DNA from: Saprospiraceae bacterium UBA3362
GTDB taxonomy: Bacteria > Bacteroidota > Bacteroidia > Chitinophagales > Saprospiraceae
Direction: 5' to 3'
DNA: 5,175 nt
NCBI GenBank assembly: GCA_002360455.1
Contig: DEQQ01000021.1
Coordinates: 1-5,175, forward strand
Part shown: positions 1 through 5,175 of the stretch, in pieces
Numbering within the stretch: position 1 is the first letter of the stretch
How the letters are laid out: each line of letters opens with the position of its first letter
Program-made: the position numbers and the translations under genes
The notes under the pieces: model-generated
Seen by the model: the letters and a program-made list of their open reading frames with translations, nothing else
Database searches by the model: none
Told to the model about the DNA's origin: nothing

Positions 1-43
1 TATATGTAAATAAAAATAATTTGATATAATTTTTTTTTAATTT

Positions 44-102
<59 letters not shown>

Positions 103-168
103 AATAAAATATTGAGAGTTCAAAACCACTGCAGTTCTATTTGGCTTGGAAGCAAGAGGCAGTTGGGC

Positions 169-428
169 TTACTTTATTTTACTTTTTTTGTTTATAGCAG
201 AATTAAAATTGTAAATTCTAATTTCAAGTCTATTGTCTGTAAAAATCTATTCTTTTGTAAAAGTTAGATTGAAGTTAAAAATGAATTTCACTCAACTGCC
301 GGCTTTTGTGTATGGGAATAATCCTAAGTAACTGTCATTAAAAAATTTTGTGATTTGGTTCTATTGTGAATTTTAATATTTTTAAATCGGTACAGGTGTA
401 GCTTGGTGCTACTGTAAGTCCCTTTAGC
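169..428 (-). pseudogene. Decayed partial copy of the adjacent lipoprotein gene
   Basis: Read on the minus strand, this stretch matches the last roughly 85-90 codons of the lipoprotein gene at 452-1084. The offset is a constant 277 bases from about 178 to 333, changing to 276 near 396-414. For example, VKFIFNFNLTFTKE here matches VKFIFGVNLSFTKE in the gene, and SYLGLFPYTKAGS matches TGYWGLSPYIEAS. About 35 of 50 bases agree between 284-333 and 561-610 by eye. The copy is broken in three ways: a CGA-to-TGA stop just before VKF, a TAG after FTKE, and a one-base indel between about 340 and 395 that shifts the frame around KIF/NDS. The matching frame ends at TAA 169-171. No start, signal peptide or N-terminal two thirds are present. 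It is either the remnant of a tandem partial duplication or a paralogue that lost its 5' part. Confidence 0.85.
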
Positions 429-451
429 TTGAAAAAAACTAGAACAGGAAA

Positions 452-1084
452 TTACTTAGATTCATTGTTAAAGATAGAAGTTAAACCGGGAATTCTGACC
501 CCGAAACCGTAATCGGTGTATAACGCTTCTTTAGTAAAGGAAAGATTAACGCCAAAAATAAATTTCACTCGACGGCTGGCTTCTATATAGGGACTTAGTC
601 CCCAATAACCGGTGTTGATATTTTTATAATATGGATCTGCATCAAATTTTACTTTATAGAGCCCGGGAGTGGTGTAGCTAGGAGTTACTGTGAAGGAAAA
701 TAAATCACTTGGCTCAATTGTAAAATGGACAGGCAAAGTTAAATTGATAATTCTTCCAAAAATGTTCATAGTAGGCCCAACCGCAAGAGCCGATTTAGAC
801 AGTTGAGATCCCAATACAGTATATTTTGCGCCGAAGGACAAACTCCCCCATATATTTATCTTGCCAATAAAATCTAATTTATTGCTTACACCATAGTTAA
901 TCCCGTATTCGACAATGTATGGTGGGGTGCCGCCATCGTCTTTGATATTGCCGTTTATGCTGATTCTATGAATTGTGTTTCCTTCTCCGGCAGGTTTGGC
1001 TGTTTGATACTGGCTTACACTGGCACATGATTGGATCAAAAGGCTTAAGAGTAAAATAAAAAGAAATGGAACTGAATTTTTCAT
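452..1084 (-). CDS. Outer-membrane lipoprotein, beta-rich, family unknown
   Basis: This 210-residue protein starts at ATG 1084-1082. Residues 1-20 form a lipoprotein signal peptide: K2, a Leu/Ile-rich core, and the lipobox IQSC with Cys20 as the lipidated residue. After a short Ser/Thr/Gly linker, the rest alternates hydrophobic and polar residues with many Gly, Tyr and Phe (for example YGINYGVSNKLDFIGKINI and ALAVGPTM, and YGFGVRIPG near the end). This is the pattern of transmembrane or surface beta strands. I infer an outer-membrane-anchored lipoprotein that folds as a small beta barrel or beta sandwich; substrate and partners cannot be deduced. A TACATTTG box lies 20 bases upstream of the ATG, so it probably has its own promoter. 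A broken copy of its C-terminal part follows within about 25 bases of its stop. I do not recognise a named gene. Confidence 0.85.
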   Translation of the reverse strand: MKNSVPFLFILLLSLLIQSCASVSQYQTAKPAGEGNTIHRISINGNIKDDGGTPPYIVEYGINYGVSNKLDFIGKINIWGSLSFGAKYTVLGSQLSKSALAVGPTMNIFGRIINLTLPVHFTIEPSDLFSFTVTPSYTTPGLYKVKFDADPYYKNINTGYWGLSPYIEASRRVKFIFGVNLSFTKEALYTDYGFGVRIPGLTSIFNNESK

Positions 1085-1381
1085 TTGTAAAAATTTTATA
1101 TGATCAAATGTAGATATAGAATTGCTTTGTCTTAAGTCAAATTCGGCAATGACTAACAGACTAAAGGTTTAAGTTCAACTCAATAGCAAGCAATCGAATA
1201 GAATTATTGTTTTTCATTCAATTTTCTTGGCTTGAGCTTACTATTATGATGCAATTATAAAATAATTTTTTAAACATAGGCAACATTTTAGCTTACTATT
1301 TCTAAATTTAGTCAATATTCTTCATATTTGAACAATACTTGCTAAAATATATAATCTTGCAAAGATAATAATACTCAAATA
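1085..1381. other. AT-rich intergenic region
   Basis: These 297 bases lie between the end of the membrane-protein gene and the start of the lipoprotein gene. I find no credible reading frame in them. They contain the lipoprotein's promoter box near the left end, an 11-base direct repeat AGCTTACTATT at 1235-1245 and 1290-1300, and a plus-strand promoter-like pair: TTTG at 1327-1330, then 21 bases, then TAATCTTG at 1352-1359. No terminator hairpin with a U tract is obvious after the membrane-protein stop. Confidence 0.5.
1105..1112 (-). promoter_or_regulatory. Predicted -7 box of the lipoprotein gene
   Basis: On the minus strand this reads TACATTTG, a full match to the Bacteroidota -7 consensus TAnnTTTG. 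It would start transcription near 1099 and leave a leader of about 15 bases before the ATG at 1084. No good TTTG -33 element is found at the usual distance, so the call rests on the -7 box, strand and position. Confidence 0.4.
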
Positions 1382-1825
1382 TTATTGAGCTGCTTTTGCG
1401 GTTGGTTTATTATACTGCAGAATTTCATTCAGTATCAGGCTTACAAGCAATAATAGTATTGAGCCGACCCATAACCAATATCCTAATAGATATTCTGTTA
1501 TTTGACCATTATATCCACCCTCGTTTTTTATTATGCTTTCAATCTGCGTAAATGAAAGCGCTAAAATTGAAGCAACTGAACTAAACGCTAGTGCTAACTT
1601 ACTTTTTTTAGTTGATAAGAAAATAAAATAACTAAAAATAAATAATGGATTAGCAAGCCAAATCAATCCAATTTTATTGAAATTTAGCCAGCCTAAAAGC
1701 AGTGCAATTACTCCTCGTGACCATAGCGAAGGGTCTCCATCTACTAGATAACATTCCATTGTCAGAGATGATAGAAAGACTAAGCCAATTCCGGCTGCTA
1801 TTATTTTCTTTGCTTTGTTATTCAC
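1382..1825 (-). CDS. Small integral membrane protein, unknown function
   Basis: The protein has 147 residues and begins with GTG at 1825-1823. That GTG directly follows an in-frame TAG, so no upstream start is possible, and the next Met (residue 23) would remove the first membrane segment. Hydrophobic spans lie at about residues 8-24, 37-50, 53-70, 77-93 and 113-136, which gives four or five transmembrane helices depending on whether the stretch around 37-70 crosses once or twice. The N-terminus (NNKAKK) and the loop at 72-76 (TKKSK) are basic, and the C-terminal tail is short and polar. No catalytic or binding motif is visible, and I do not recognise the family. It is separated from the phosphatase gene by about 180 bases and appears to be transcribed on its own. 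Confidence 0.75.
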   Translation of the reverse strand: MNNKAKKIIAAGIGLVFLSSLTMECYLVDGDPSLWSRGVIALLLGWLNFNKIGLIWLANPLFIFSYFIFLSTKKSKLALAFSSVASILALSFTQIESIIKNEGGYNGQITEYLLGYWLWVGSILLLLVSLILNEILQYNKPTAKAAQ

Positions 1826-1831
1826 CTAAAT

Positions 1832-1839
1832 CAAATTTA
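1832..1839 (-). promoter_or_regulatory. Possible -7 box just before the membrane-protein start
   Basis: On the minus strand this reads TAAATTTG, a full match to TAnnTTTG, and ends six bases before the GTG start codon. If active, transcription would begin at or next to the start codon and the mRNA would be almost leaderless. No matching -33 element sits at 19-21 bases. In such AT-rich DNA this may be chance. Confidence 0.25.
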
Positions 1840-1943
1840 ATTATATTTCATTTTACAGTTATTTTTCAATACGCCTACTGCTTTCTGCATTTTTATATAG
1901 TTTCTTTGTGCCTACTTTGATAGGGTTTTTGATCGGTATGTAA

Positions 1944-1971
1944 TTGTTGTGCTGTCAACAACCTCTGACAG
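1944..1971. other. Two overlapping inverted repeats after the phosphatase gene
   Basis: TTGTTG (1944-1949) pairs with CAACAA (1956-1961). CTGTCA (1952-1957) pairs with TGACAG (1966-1971). The two share bases, so only one stem can form at a time. They lie 34-61 bases beyond the phosphatase stop. No run of U follows on the minus strand, so this is a poor intrinsic terminator, but it could be a 3' end stem or a protein-binding site. Confidence 0.3.
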
Positions 1972-2004
1972 TGAAATCATACTCATTGTTAATAGCTGTT
2001 CAAC

Positions 2005-2745
2005 TTATTCATTTACAATTCTTATCATAGTTAAGTCATCGCTGGGCATCAATCCATATTGATTCTTTATTTCGATAAGTGTTTTCTTTAATTTATTAGA
2101 ATTTTCAAGTTCGCTCTTGTCTTCAAAGAATTTTGACATGATTTCTAATTGGTCTATATCGTCATAGGATTTTCCATCGAAGTTTTTAAAAGTGTGAATA
2201 CCATCGGTAGAAATTGTCAAGTCTTCTATTTTGTTTACAGTTAATTTTTTAGTTCGAGTTTGATACCAAAGATGTTTATCCAAGTTTAGATGATAGCCTA
2301 TGTAATCCGGCTTATTATCATTCTCATACTCTATGTTTTTACCGTTCACATGGATTAAGCCATCTCCGATTATAACAATCTCGGCAATTGACGTTTTGAT
2401 ATCAATTATTCCCAATATCAGTGTCGAAAGAATTTCGTCGGATCTTAAGTCAAGTTGCCGATTAATATTTGACAATTCTTCGAAGAGTTTCAGAGAAACT
2501 TGTTCTAATTGAATGTTAATGTCTTTTGTGTCTTTTTTTGCAAATTCTTCATATGATTCTTGTTTTGCAATTTTCCTAAGTAGTTTCCCAATTAAAGTTG
2601 AAGCGAAATGAGAATCCGTTCCACTTGAACAGCCATCCATTACTGCAATTAACTGCCTATGTTTTCCGGCTTCTTCGGAAACTAAAAAGTCTTCGTTGTA
2701 ATTGACGTGGAATTCTCCTATATGACTCAGTTCGTAAAATCTCAA
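2005..2745 (-). CDS. PP2C-type (PPM) serine/threonine phosphatase
   Basis: Predicted metal-dependent protein phosphatase, 246 residues from a TTG start, with no signal peptide or membrane segment, so probably cytoplasmic. The PP2C motifs appear in order: SHIGEFHVNYNEDFL with Glu18 and Asp19, AVMDGCSSG with Asp37, IIGDGLI with Asp128, ISTDG with Asp181, and SDDLTMIRI with Asp236/Asp237. These acidic residues are the usual ligands for the two Mn/Mg ions, so the enzyme looks intact; the normal DGxGG motif is DGCSSG. The open frame continues upstream to TTG 2931, with an ATG at 2847. I prefer TTG 2745-2743 because, as I recall the family, members start a few residues before SHIGEFH. The extra 62 codons include a GC-rich, Arg-rich stretch unlike the rest, and a promoter box lies inside them. 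Substrate is unknown and no kinase gene is adjacent. Confidence 0.8.
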   Translation of the reverse strand: MRFYELSHIGEFHVNYNEDFLVSEEAGKHRQLIAVMDGCSSGTDSHFASTLIGKLLRKIAKQESYEEFAKKDTKDINIQLEQVSLKLFEELSNINRQLDLRSDEILSTLILGIIDIKTSIAEIVIIGDGLIHVNGKNIEYENDNKPDYIGYHLNLDKHLWYQTRTKKLTVNKIEDLTISTDGIHTFKNFDGKSYDDIDQLEIMSKFFEDKSELENSNKLKKTLIEIKNQYGLMPSDDLTMIRIVNE

Positions 2746-2821
2746 TTCTTTATTCTGTTTTCTTCTTATATAATGAATAGGAACCGCCGGAGATGTTCGC
2801 CGTGCTGCTCTCGACGGAGCC

Positions 2822-2829
2822 CAAATATA
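2822..2829 (-). promoter_or_regulatory. Predicted -7 box of the phosphatase gene
   Basis: On the minus strand this reads TATATTTG, a full match to TAnnTTTG. TTG at 2852-2854 lies 22 bases upstream as a possible weak -33 element. Transcription would begin near 2816 and leave a leader of about 70 bases, which starts with a GC-rich patch, before TTG 2745. If real, it cannot serve a protein starting at ATG 2847 or TTG 2931 and therefore supports the downstream start. Confidence 0.4.
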
Positions 2830-2915
2830 ATATTTTTTTTTAACCATAAGCCAAGAGTAATAAATTATTCTTGAGCGATATGAAATTCCTCTTTTGTTAT
2901 GGGTAGATGTTCCTA

Positions 2916-3575
2916 TTAATTCCAGTTCCAATTAAATATAGGTAAAGAACGTTTTTCATTTTTATTCCATAAGCCAATTTGAAATCCTTTAGTTTTACTT
3001 GAGCGATTATAAAGTCCAATTTGAAGGCCATTTAGCATCACTGCTGAATTAAACAATGAAGCAATTGAAAGTCCATTTATTGTTCCTGCACTTAACATGA
3101 ATGCTGAAAGTGAAAGACCATTTCCTAAAGTGACTAATCCAATAATTCCAGTTAAATTAATGCCATTAGAAATCTCTACTGAGCCACCTACTGGGTTTAT
3201 TACTATCCCGTTTACTAAATCTTCTTTGTCACCAGTTAAAGATATAAATATACCGTTAGTTTTATTTAGTCCATCTAATTTCATTATTTCGATACGATCA
3301 AGATGTTTTTTAATAATTATACTGTCGCTTATGATATCAGGTGGCCTAAATGGATCTTCTCCAAGACCCATAGGAACAAATATTCCTATACCAGGTATGT
3401 CCAATTTAATTCCATTTACATCTGATTTTTTTGAAATATAGCTTCCAATTCCCAAAGAAACTCCATTAATTAAGTCTATATTTTGCTCATGATGACTCCA
3501 AATTATCCATCTTTTTTGAGAATAGGTGTCTAACTTTGATACAAGAAGTATTATTGATATTAAAATTGATTTCAT
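2916..3575 (-). CDS. Secreted 15-residue NG-repeat protein (LA_2272 surface-repeat-like)
   Basis: The protein has 219 residues from ATG 3575-3573. The frame can be extended to TTG 3587, but the ATG gives a cleaner signal peptide, MKS followed by a hydrophobic core, with probable cleavage near DTYSQ (residues 16-20). The mature part contains NG followed by alternating hydrophobic residues. NG or KG pairs fall at residues 37 and 54, and then every 15 residues at 107, 122, 137, 152, 167, 182 and 197 (NGIFISL, NGIVINP, NGINLTG, NGLSLSA, NGLSIAS, NGLQIGL, KGFQIGL). It ends GLWNKNEKRSLPIFNWNWN, a C-terminus I associate with Bacteroidota surface-repeat proteins. The periodicity suggests a stacked beta structure exposed outside the cell. 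Role unknown. No -7 box lies in the 90 bases upstream, so it may be transcribed with the gene ending at 3666. Confidence 0.78.
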   Translation of the reverse strand: MKSILISIILLVSKLDTYSQKRWIIWSHHEQNIDLINGVSLGIGSYISKKSDVNGIKLDIPGIGIFVPMGLGEDPFRPPDIISDSIIIKKHLDRIEIMKLDGLNKTNGIFISLTGDKEDLVNGIVINPVGGSVEISNGINLTGIIGLVTLGNGLSLSAFMLSAGTINGLSIASLFNSAVMLNGLQIGLYNRSSKTKGFQIGLWNKNEKRSLPIFNWNWN

Positions 3576-3665
3576 GTTTAGTTTCAATTACTCATGACTC
3601 TTGTGTATATAGTCTTGTTAGTTTTAATAGACAATTAACATCATACACATTGTTCGATGCAGTTT

Positions 3666-4289
3666 TTAATTTTTATTCAATTTATCTAAAATTATCTCTT
3701 TGCAAATGTTTTGAATTGATTTGCGAGTGTTGATGGCTTGTTCTTTTAATTTCTGGTATTCAGCATCCGGAATGGAAAAATTTATTTGTTTCATTTTTAG
3801 CTGAGTCGAATTTAACTCTACAAATTTGCTTACTTTTTGTATAGAATTAATTTCGTTATCATCTTGTGTAAAAATGAGTTGAACTTTTCCTTCGGTTTCT
3901 ATTCTTGGCATTCCATCATAATCAAGTTCAGAATTAACCAATTCGTATTTTATTGACTCTTGGTCTAAAAATTTAAGCGTAGATTGAAATTCTAGATCTG
4001 GTTCTATAAAATTATAATCAATTTTTAGATCAACCAACTCAGCTCTATGAGTTGTTGGAAGAATTTGTATTCCATATAATCTACCGTTTTCATCCTCTTC
4101 AAAATAAAATTCGACTTTGTCATATTTGTAGATAGAGGGCAATTTGGATTTACTATATGTAAAATGCATCCATTTGGTTTGACCTAGTAATTCAAATAAA
4201 TTTTCCCTCTTCATTCCAAAATAAATTTCCCTTAACTCTCCAAAATTTCCAGTCCTTAAAAATTCTTTTACTTTTATGGTTTCTACCAT
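3666..4289 (-). CDS. Immunity-like domain protein with C-terminal ribbon-helix-helix
   Basis: The protein has 207 residues from ATG 4289-4287, with no signal peptide or membrane segment, so probably cytoplasmic. Residues 5-76 (EFLRTGNFGEL, then YFGMKRENLFELLG, then SIYKYDKVEFYF, then GRLYGIQI) resemble a widespread hypothetical domain with the pattern GMxxEExxxLLG, a kinship I recall but cannot verify here, often found among immunity-like or accessory genes. A second alpha/beta part covers about 85-155 (TEGKVQLIF near the end). Residues 166-204, from MKQINFSIPD through EYQKLKEQA to SIQNICKEIILDKL, have the strand-helix-helix layout of a ribbon-helix-helix DNA-binding or dimerisation module. 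The upstream sequence is A-rich without Shine-Dalgarno, normal for this phylum. It ends 90 bases before the secreted repeat protein. Possible roles are regulator, antitoxin-like protein or immunity protein; no toxin is seen beside it. Confidence 0.75.
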   Translation of the reverse strand: MVETIKVKEFLRTGNFGELREIYFGMKRENLFELLGQTKWMHFTYSKSKLPSIYKYDKVEFYFEEDENGRLYGIQILPTTHRAELVDLKIDYNFIEPDLEFQSTLKFLDQESIKYELVNSELDYDGMPRIETEGKVQLIFTQDDNEINSIQKVSKFVELNSTQLKMKQINFSIPDAEYQKLKEQAINTRKSIQNICKEIILDKLNKN

Positions 4290-4567
4290 TTATTGAACTT
4301 TAAATGTTTCTTCGATAATTACTTATAAACCCATTCCTTCTAGCACATTTACGATCGCGGCAATTATCCCAGATATTTATAAGACTAGTAGTCATAGCCT
4401 TTTTGGTGTAAAAGCATTGGAAAAGGATTTTGTCTTCATAAGCAATGGGTCTGTTTTTAGTTGGTTAAGACAAATATAATTCATCTATTGTATTGTGAAA
4501 GTTTATTCTGTTAAGATTTTACCATTTTTTATTTTACGGTATGTGTATTTTCTATTTTGTTAAATGC
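4290..4567. other. Intergenic region without a supported gene
   Basis: This stretch upstream of the immunity/RHH gene has no supported coding sequence. A minus-strand frame at 4300-4395 could encode 31 residues starting MTTSLINIW and ends 10 bases before the next ATG. A plus-strand frame is open from 4297 to 4479 but has no ATG. Neither has recognisable similarity. The stretch also holds a perfect -7 box for the minus strand at 4471-4478. Confidence 0.45.
4471..4478 (-). promoter_or_regulatory. Predicted -7 box for the immunity/RHH gene
   Basis: On the minus strand this reads TATATTTG, a full match to TAnnTTTG. TTTC lies 18 bases upstream as a three-out-of-four match to the -33 element TTTG. 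The transcript would start near 4464 and carry a leader of about 175 bases before ATG 4289. A weaker site, TAAATGTG, lies closer to the gene near 4344-4351. Confidence 0.35.
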
Positions 4568-4575
4568 TGACTTTG
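4568..4575 (+). promoter_or_regulatory. Near-consensus -7 box before the structured element
   Basis: TGACTTTG matches TAnnTTTG at five of six fixed positions. Its usual start distance puts the first transcribed base at about 4581, directly before the 12-bp stem that begins at 4582. No clear -33 element is present. It is listed because its position fits transcription of the adjacent structured element. Confidence 0.3.
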
Positions 4576-4581
4576 CAAGAC

Positions 4582-4730
4582 CTGTTCCTCAAAGTGTAAC
4601 TTGCATCTGTCAGTTGCTATTTGAGGAACAGAGAGGATGTCGGCTGCAATCCTATACCTGATTGGAGCACATAAAATGTGCGTAAAGCAGGACTGCGGAC
4701 CAGCAAAATGAACTATCTCTGCATATCCTA
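4582..4730 (+). ncRNA. Candidate structured small RNA or palindromic element
   Basis: Four helices can be drawn by hand. CTGTTCCTCAAA (4582-4593) pairs perfectly with TTTGAGGAACAG (4620-4631) around a 26-base loop. AGGATGT (4634-4640) pairs with ATATCCT (4723-4729) with one G-U. CTGCAATCCT (4644-4653) pairs with AGGACTGCGG (4689-4698) with one mismatch and one G-U. GCACAT (4667-4672) pairs with ATGTGC (4676-4681) over an AAA loop. The last three are nested into one arm. The element is less AT-rich than its surroundings, follows a -7-like box and is followed by T-rich DNA (4731-4757). No start-to-stop frame of useful length covers it. It does not match the SRP RNA, tmRNA, TPP or cobalamin motifs I know. 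Strand is inferred from the promoter and T tract. A REP-like or MITE remnant is the main alternative. Confidence 0.45.
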
Positions 4731-4781
4731 ATTCTTCTTATTTTAGCTTATTTTGTATGATTTTAGTAACGGTGGCAGAGG

Positions 4782-4789
4782 TAAATTTG
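4782..4789 (+). promoter_or_regulatory. Predicted -7 box of the right-edge gene
   Basis: TAAATTTG is a full match to TAnnTTTG, on the right strand and about 110 bases before the ATG at 4900. No good TTTG stands at 19-21 bases upstream. The transcript would start near 4795 and carry a leader of about 105 bases. Confidence 0.4.
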
Positions 4790-4899
4790 AGTTTGTGAAC
4801 TGAATTGGAGCTGAAACTGATATTTTACAATTCTTTAATCCGGAAGTGCGGTGAGGTTTGAAGAAAAATAGCTAATATTGAGCCCTGAAAGAAGAAGCA

Positions 4900-5175
4900 A
4901 TGTATTTATCAAGATTTTTGGTCATTCTATTGGGGTTTGGCTTTATCCCATTGAGTGCACAGCAATTTGAGTTCAAATTGTTGGAAGATGGAACCGATGA
5001 GCCTGTAGCCGGTGCTCAAGTCTACGTGGGGCTATCCAAGAGAACTTATTATTCTAATGAGTTCGGTATCGTGAAGCTTGATCTGCCTGTTGATCAGCAG
5101 GAAGTTTTTATCCATATTATTTCAGATGATTATGGTGGACTTGATATAAAAGTAAATCCGGCTCAAATGCAGCAG
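4900..5175 (+). CDS. Exported protein with carboxypeptidase-regulatory-like domain (partial)
   Basis: The reading frame starts at ATG 4900-4902 after a purine-rich GAAAGAAGAAG and stays open for 92 codons to the window edge, so the C-terminus is missing. Residues 1-20 form a Sec signal peptide (R5, a hydrophobic core, probable cleavage after LSA before QQFEF). Residues 23-85 fit a short beta-sandwich domain: EFKLLEDGTDEPVAGAQVYV, then YYSNEFGIVKLDLP, then EVFIHIIS. The PVAGAxVYV and NEFGxxxLxLP elements are the hallmarks of carboxypeptidase-regulatory-like domains. In Bacteroidota this domain at the N-terminus is commonly followed by the plug and barrel of a TonB-dependent outer-membrane receptor, but other secreted proteins also carry it, and no TonB box or plug is visible yet. 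It is the only coding gene here on the plus strand. Confidence 0.8.
   Translation, partial: MYLSRFLVILLGFGFIPLSAQQFEFKLLEDGTDEPVAGAQVYVGLSKRTYYSNEFGIVKLDLPVDQQEVFIHIISDDYGGLDIKVNPAQMQQ

Noticed and set aside
128..135. Palindrome ACTGCAGT between the T run and the relic
   Set aside because: An isolated 8-base palindrome is expected by chance and has no partner site nearby.
1702..1920. Plus-strand 72-codon frame
   Set aside because: It is largely antisense to the membrane-protein gene, which has convincing transmembrane segments. Its own translation is low-complexity hydrophobic.
3097..3441. Plus-strand 114-codon frame
   Set aside because: It is the antisense shadow of the 15-residue repeat region; its Pro/Ile-rich translation mirrors the NG codons.
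3536..3733. Plus-strand 65-codon frame spanning the gap between two minus-strand genes
   Set aside because: Both ends lie antisense to real genes, and there is no supporting start signal or similarity.
4300..4395. Minus-strand 31-residue frame starting MTTSLINIW, possible leader peptide
   Set aside because: It ends 10 bases before the next gene and lies after a promoter box, but there is no ribosome site, regulatory codon pattern or conservation evidence.
4297..4479. Plus-strand frame open for 61 codons, ending FSWLRQI
   Set aside because: It has no ATG, no recognisable similarity and no promoter or ribosome site. It overlaps the leader of the minus-strand gene, so chance is the simplest explanation.
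4582..4631. 12-bp inverted repeat as an intrinsic terminator or transposon terminal repeats
   Set aside because: No T run directly follows the stem on either strand, and a 26-base interior is too short for a transposable element by itself.
4640..4700. Resemblance to a TPP riboswitch (ACCTGAT followed by GCGTA)
   Set aside because: The CTGAGA element and the correct pairing are absent, and the downstream gene starts 170 bases later behind its own promoter box.

Overview
The window looks like a chromosomal stretch from a member of the Bacteroidota, probably Cytophagales-like. It is AT-rich and its coding starts lack strong Shine-Dalgarno sequences. The protein families are typical of that phylum, and five matches to the Bacteroidota -7 promoter box TAnnTTTG lie on the coding side of gene starts. 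No rRNA, tRNA, CRISPR array or intact insertion sequence is visible.

Layout. Positions 1-168 are low-complexity DNA with an uninterrupted run of 57 T (45-101). Positions 169-428 hold a decayed minus-strand copy of the C-terminal third of the neighbouring lipoprotein gene. The intact lipoprotein (452-1084) is followed by an AT-rich gap, a small multi-span membrane protein (1382-1825), a PP2C-type phosphatase (best start 2745), a secreted protein with exact 15-residue NG repeats (2916-3575), and a protein combining an immunity-like domain with a ribbon-helix-helix tail (3666-4289). All of these are on the minus strand. A gene-poor gap from 4290 to 4899 separates them from a plus-strand gene that runs off the right edge; it encodes an exported protein with a carboxypeptidase-regulatory-like domain, possibly a TonB-dependent receptor.

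The most unexplained element is at 4582-4730. It contains a perfect 12-bp stem followed by three nested helices, sits directly downstream of a near-consensus -7 box, and ends in a T-rich tract. I read it as a candidate structured small RNA or palindromic element of unknown family.

How the genes work together is unclear. The secreted repeat protein and the immunity/RHH protein may be co-transcribed. The phosphatase seems to have its own promoter. No partner kinase, toxin or nuclease is visible, so I do not claim a defence or toxin system. The strongest results are the pseudogene relic, the structured element, the 57-T run and the corrected start of the phosphatase.
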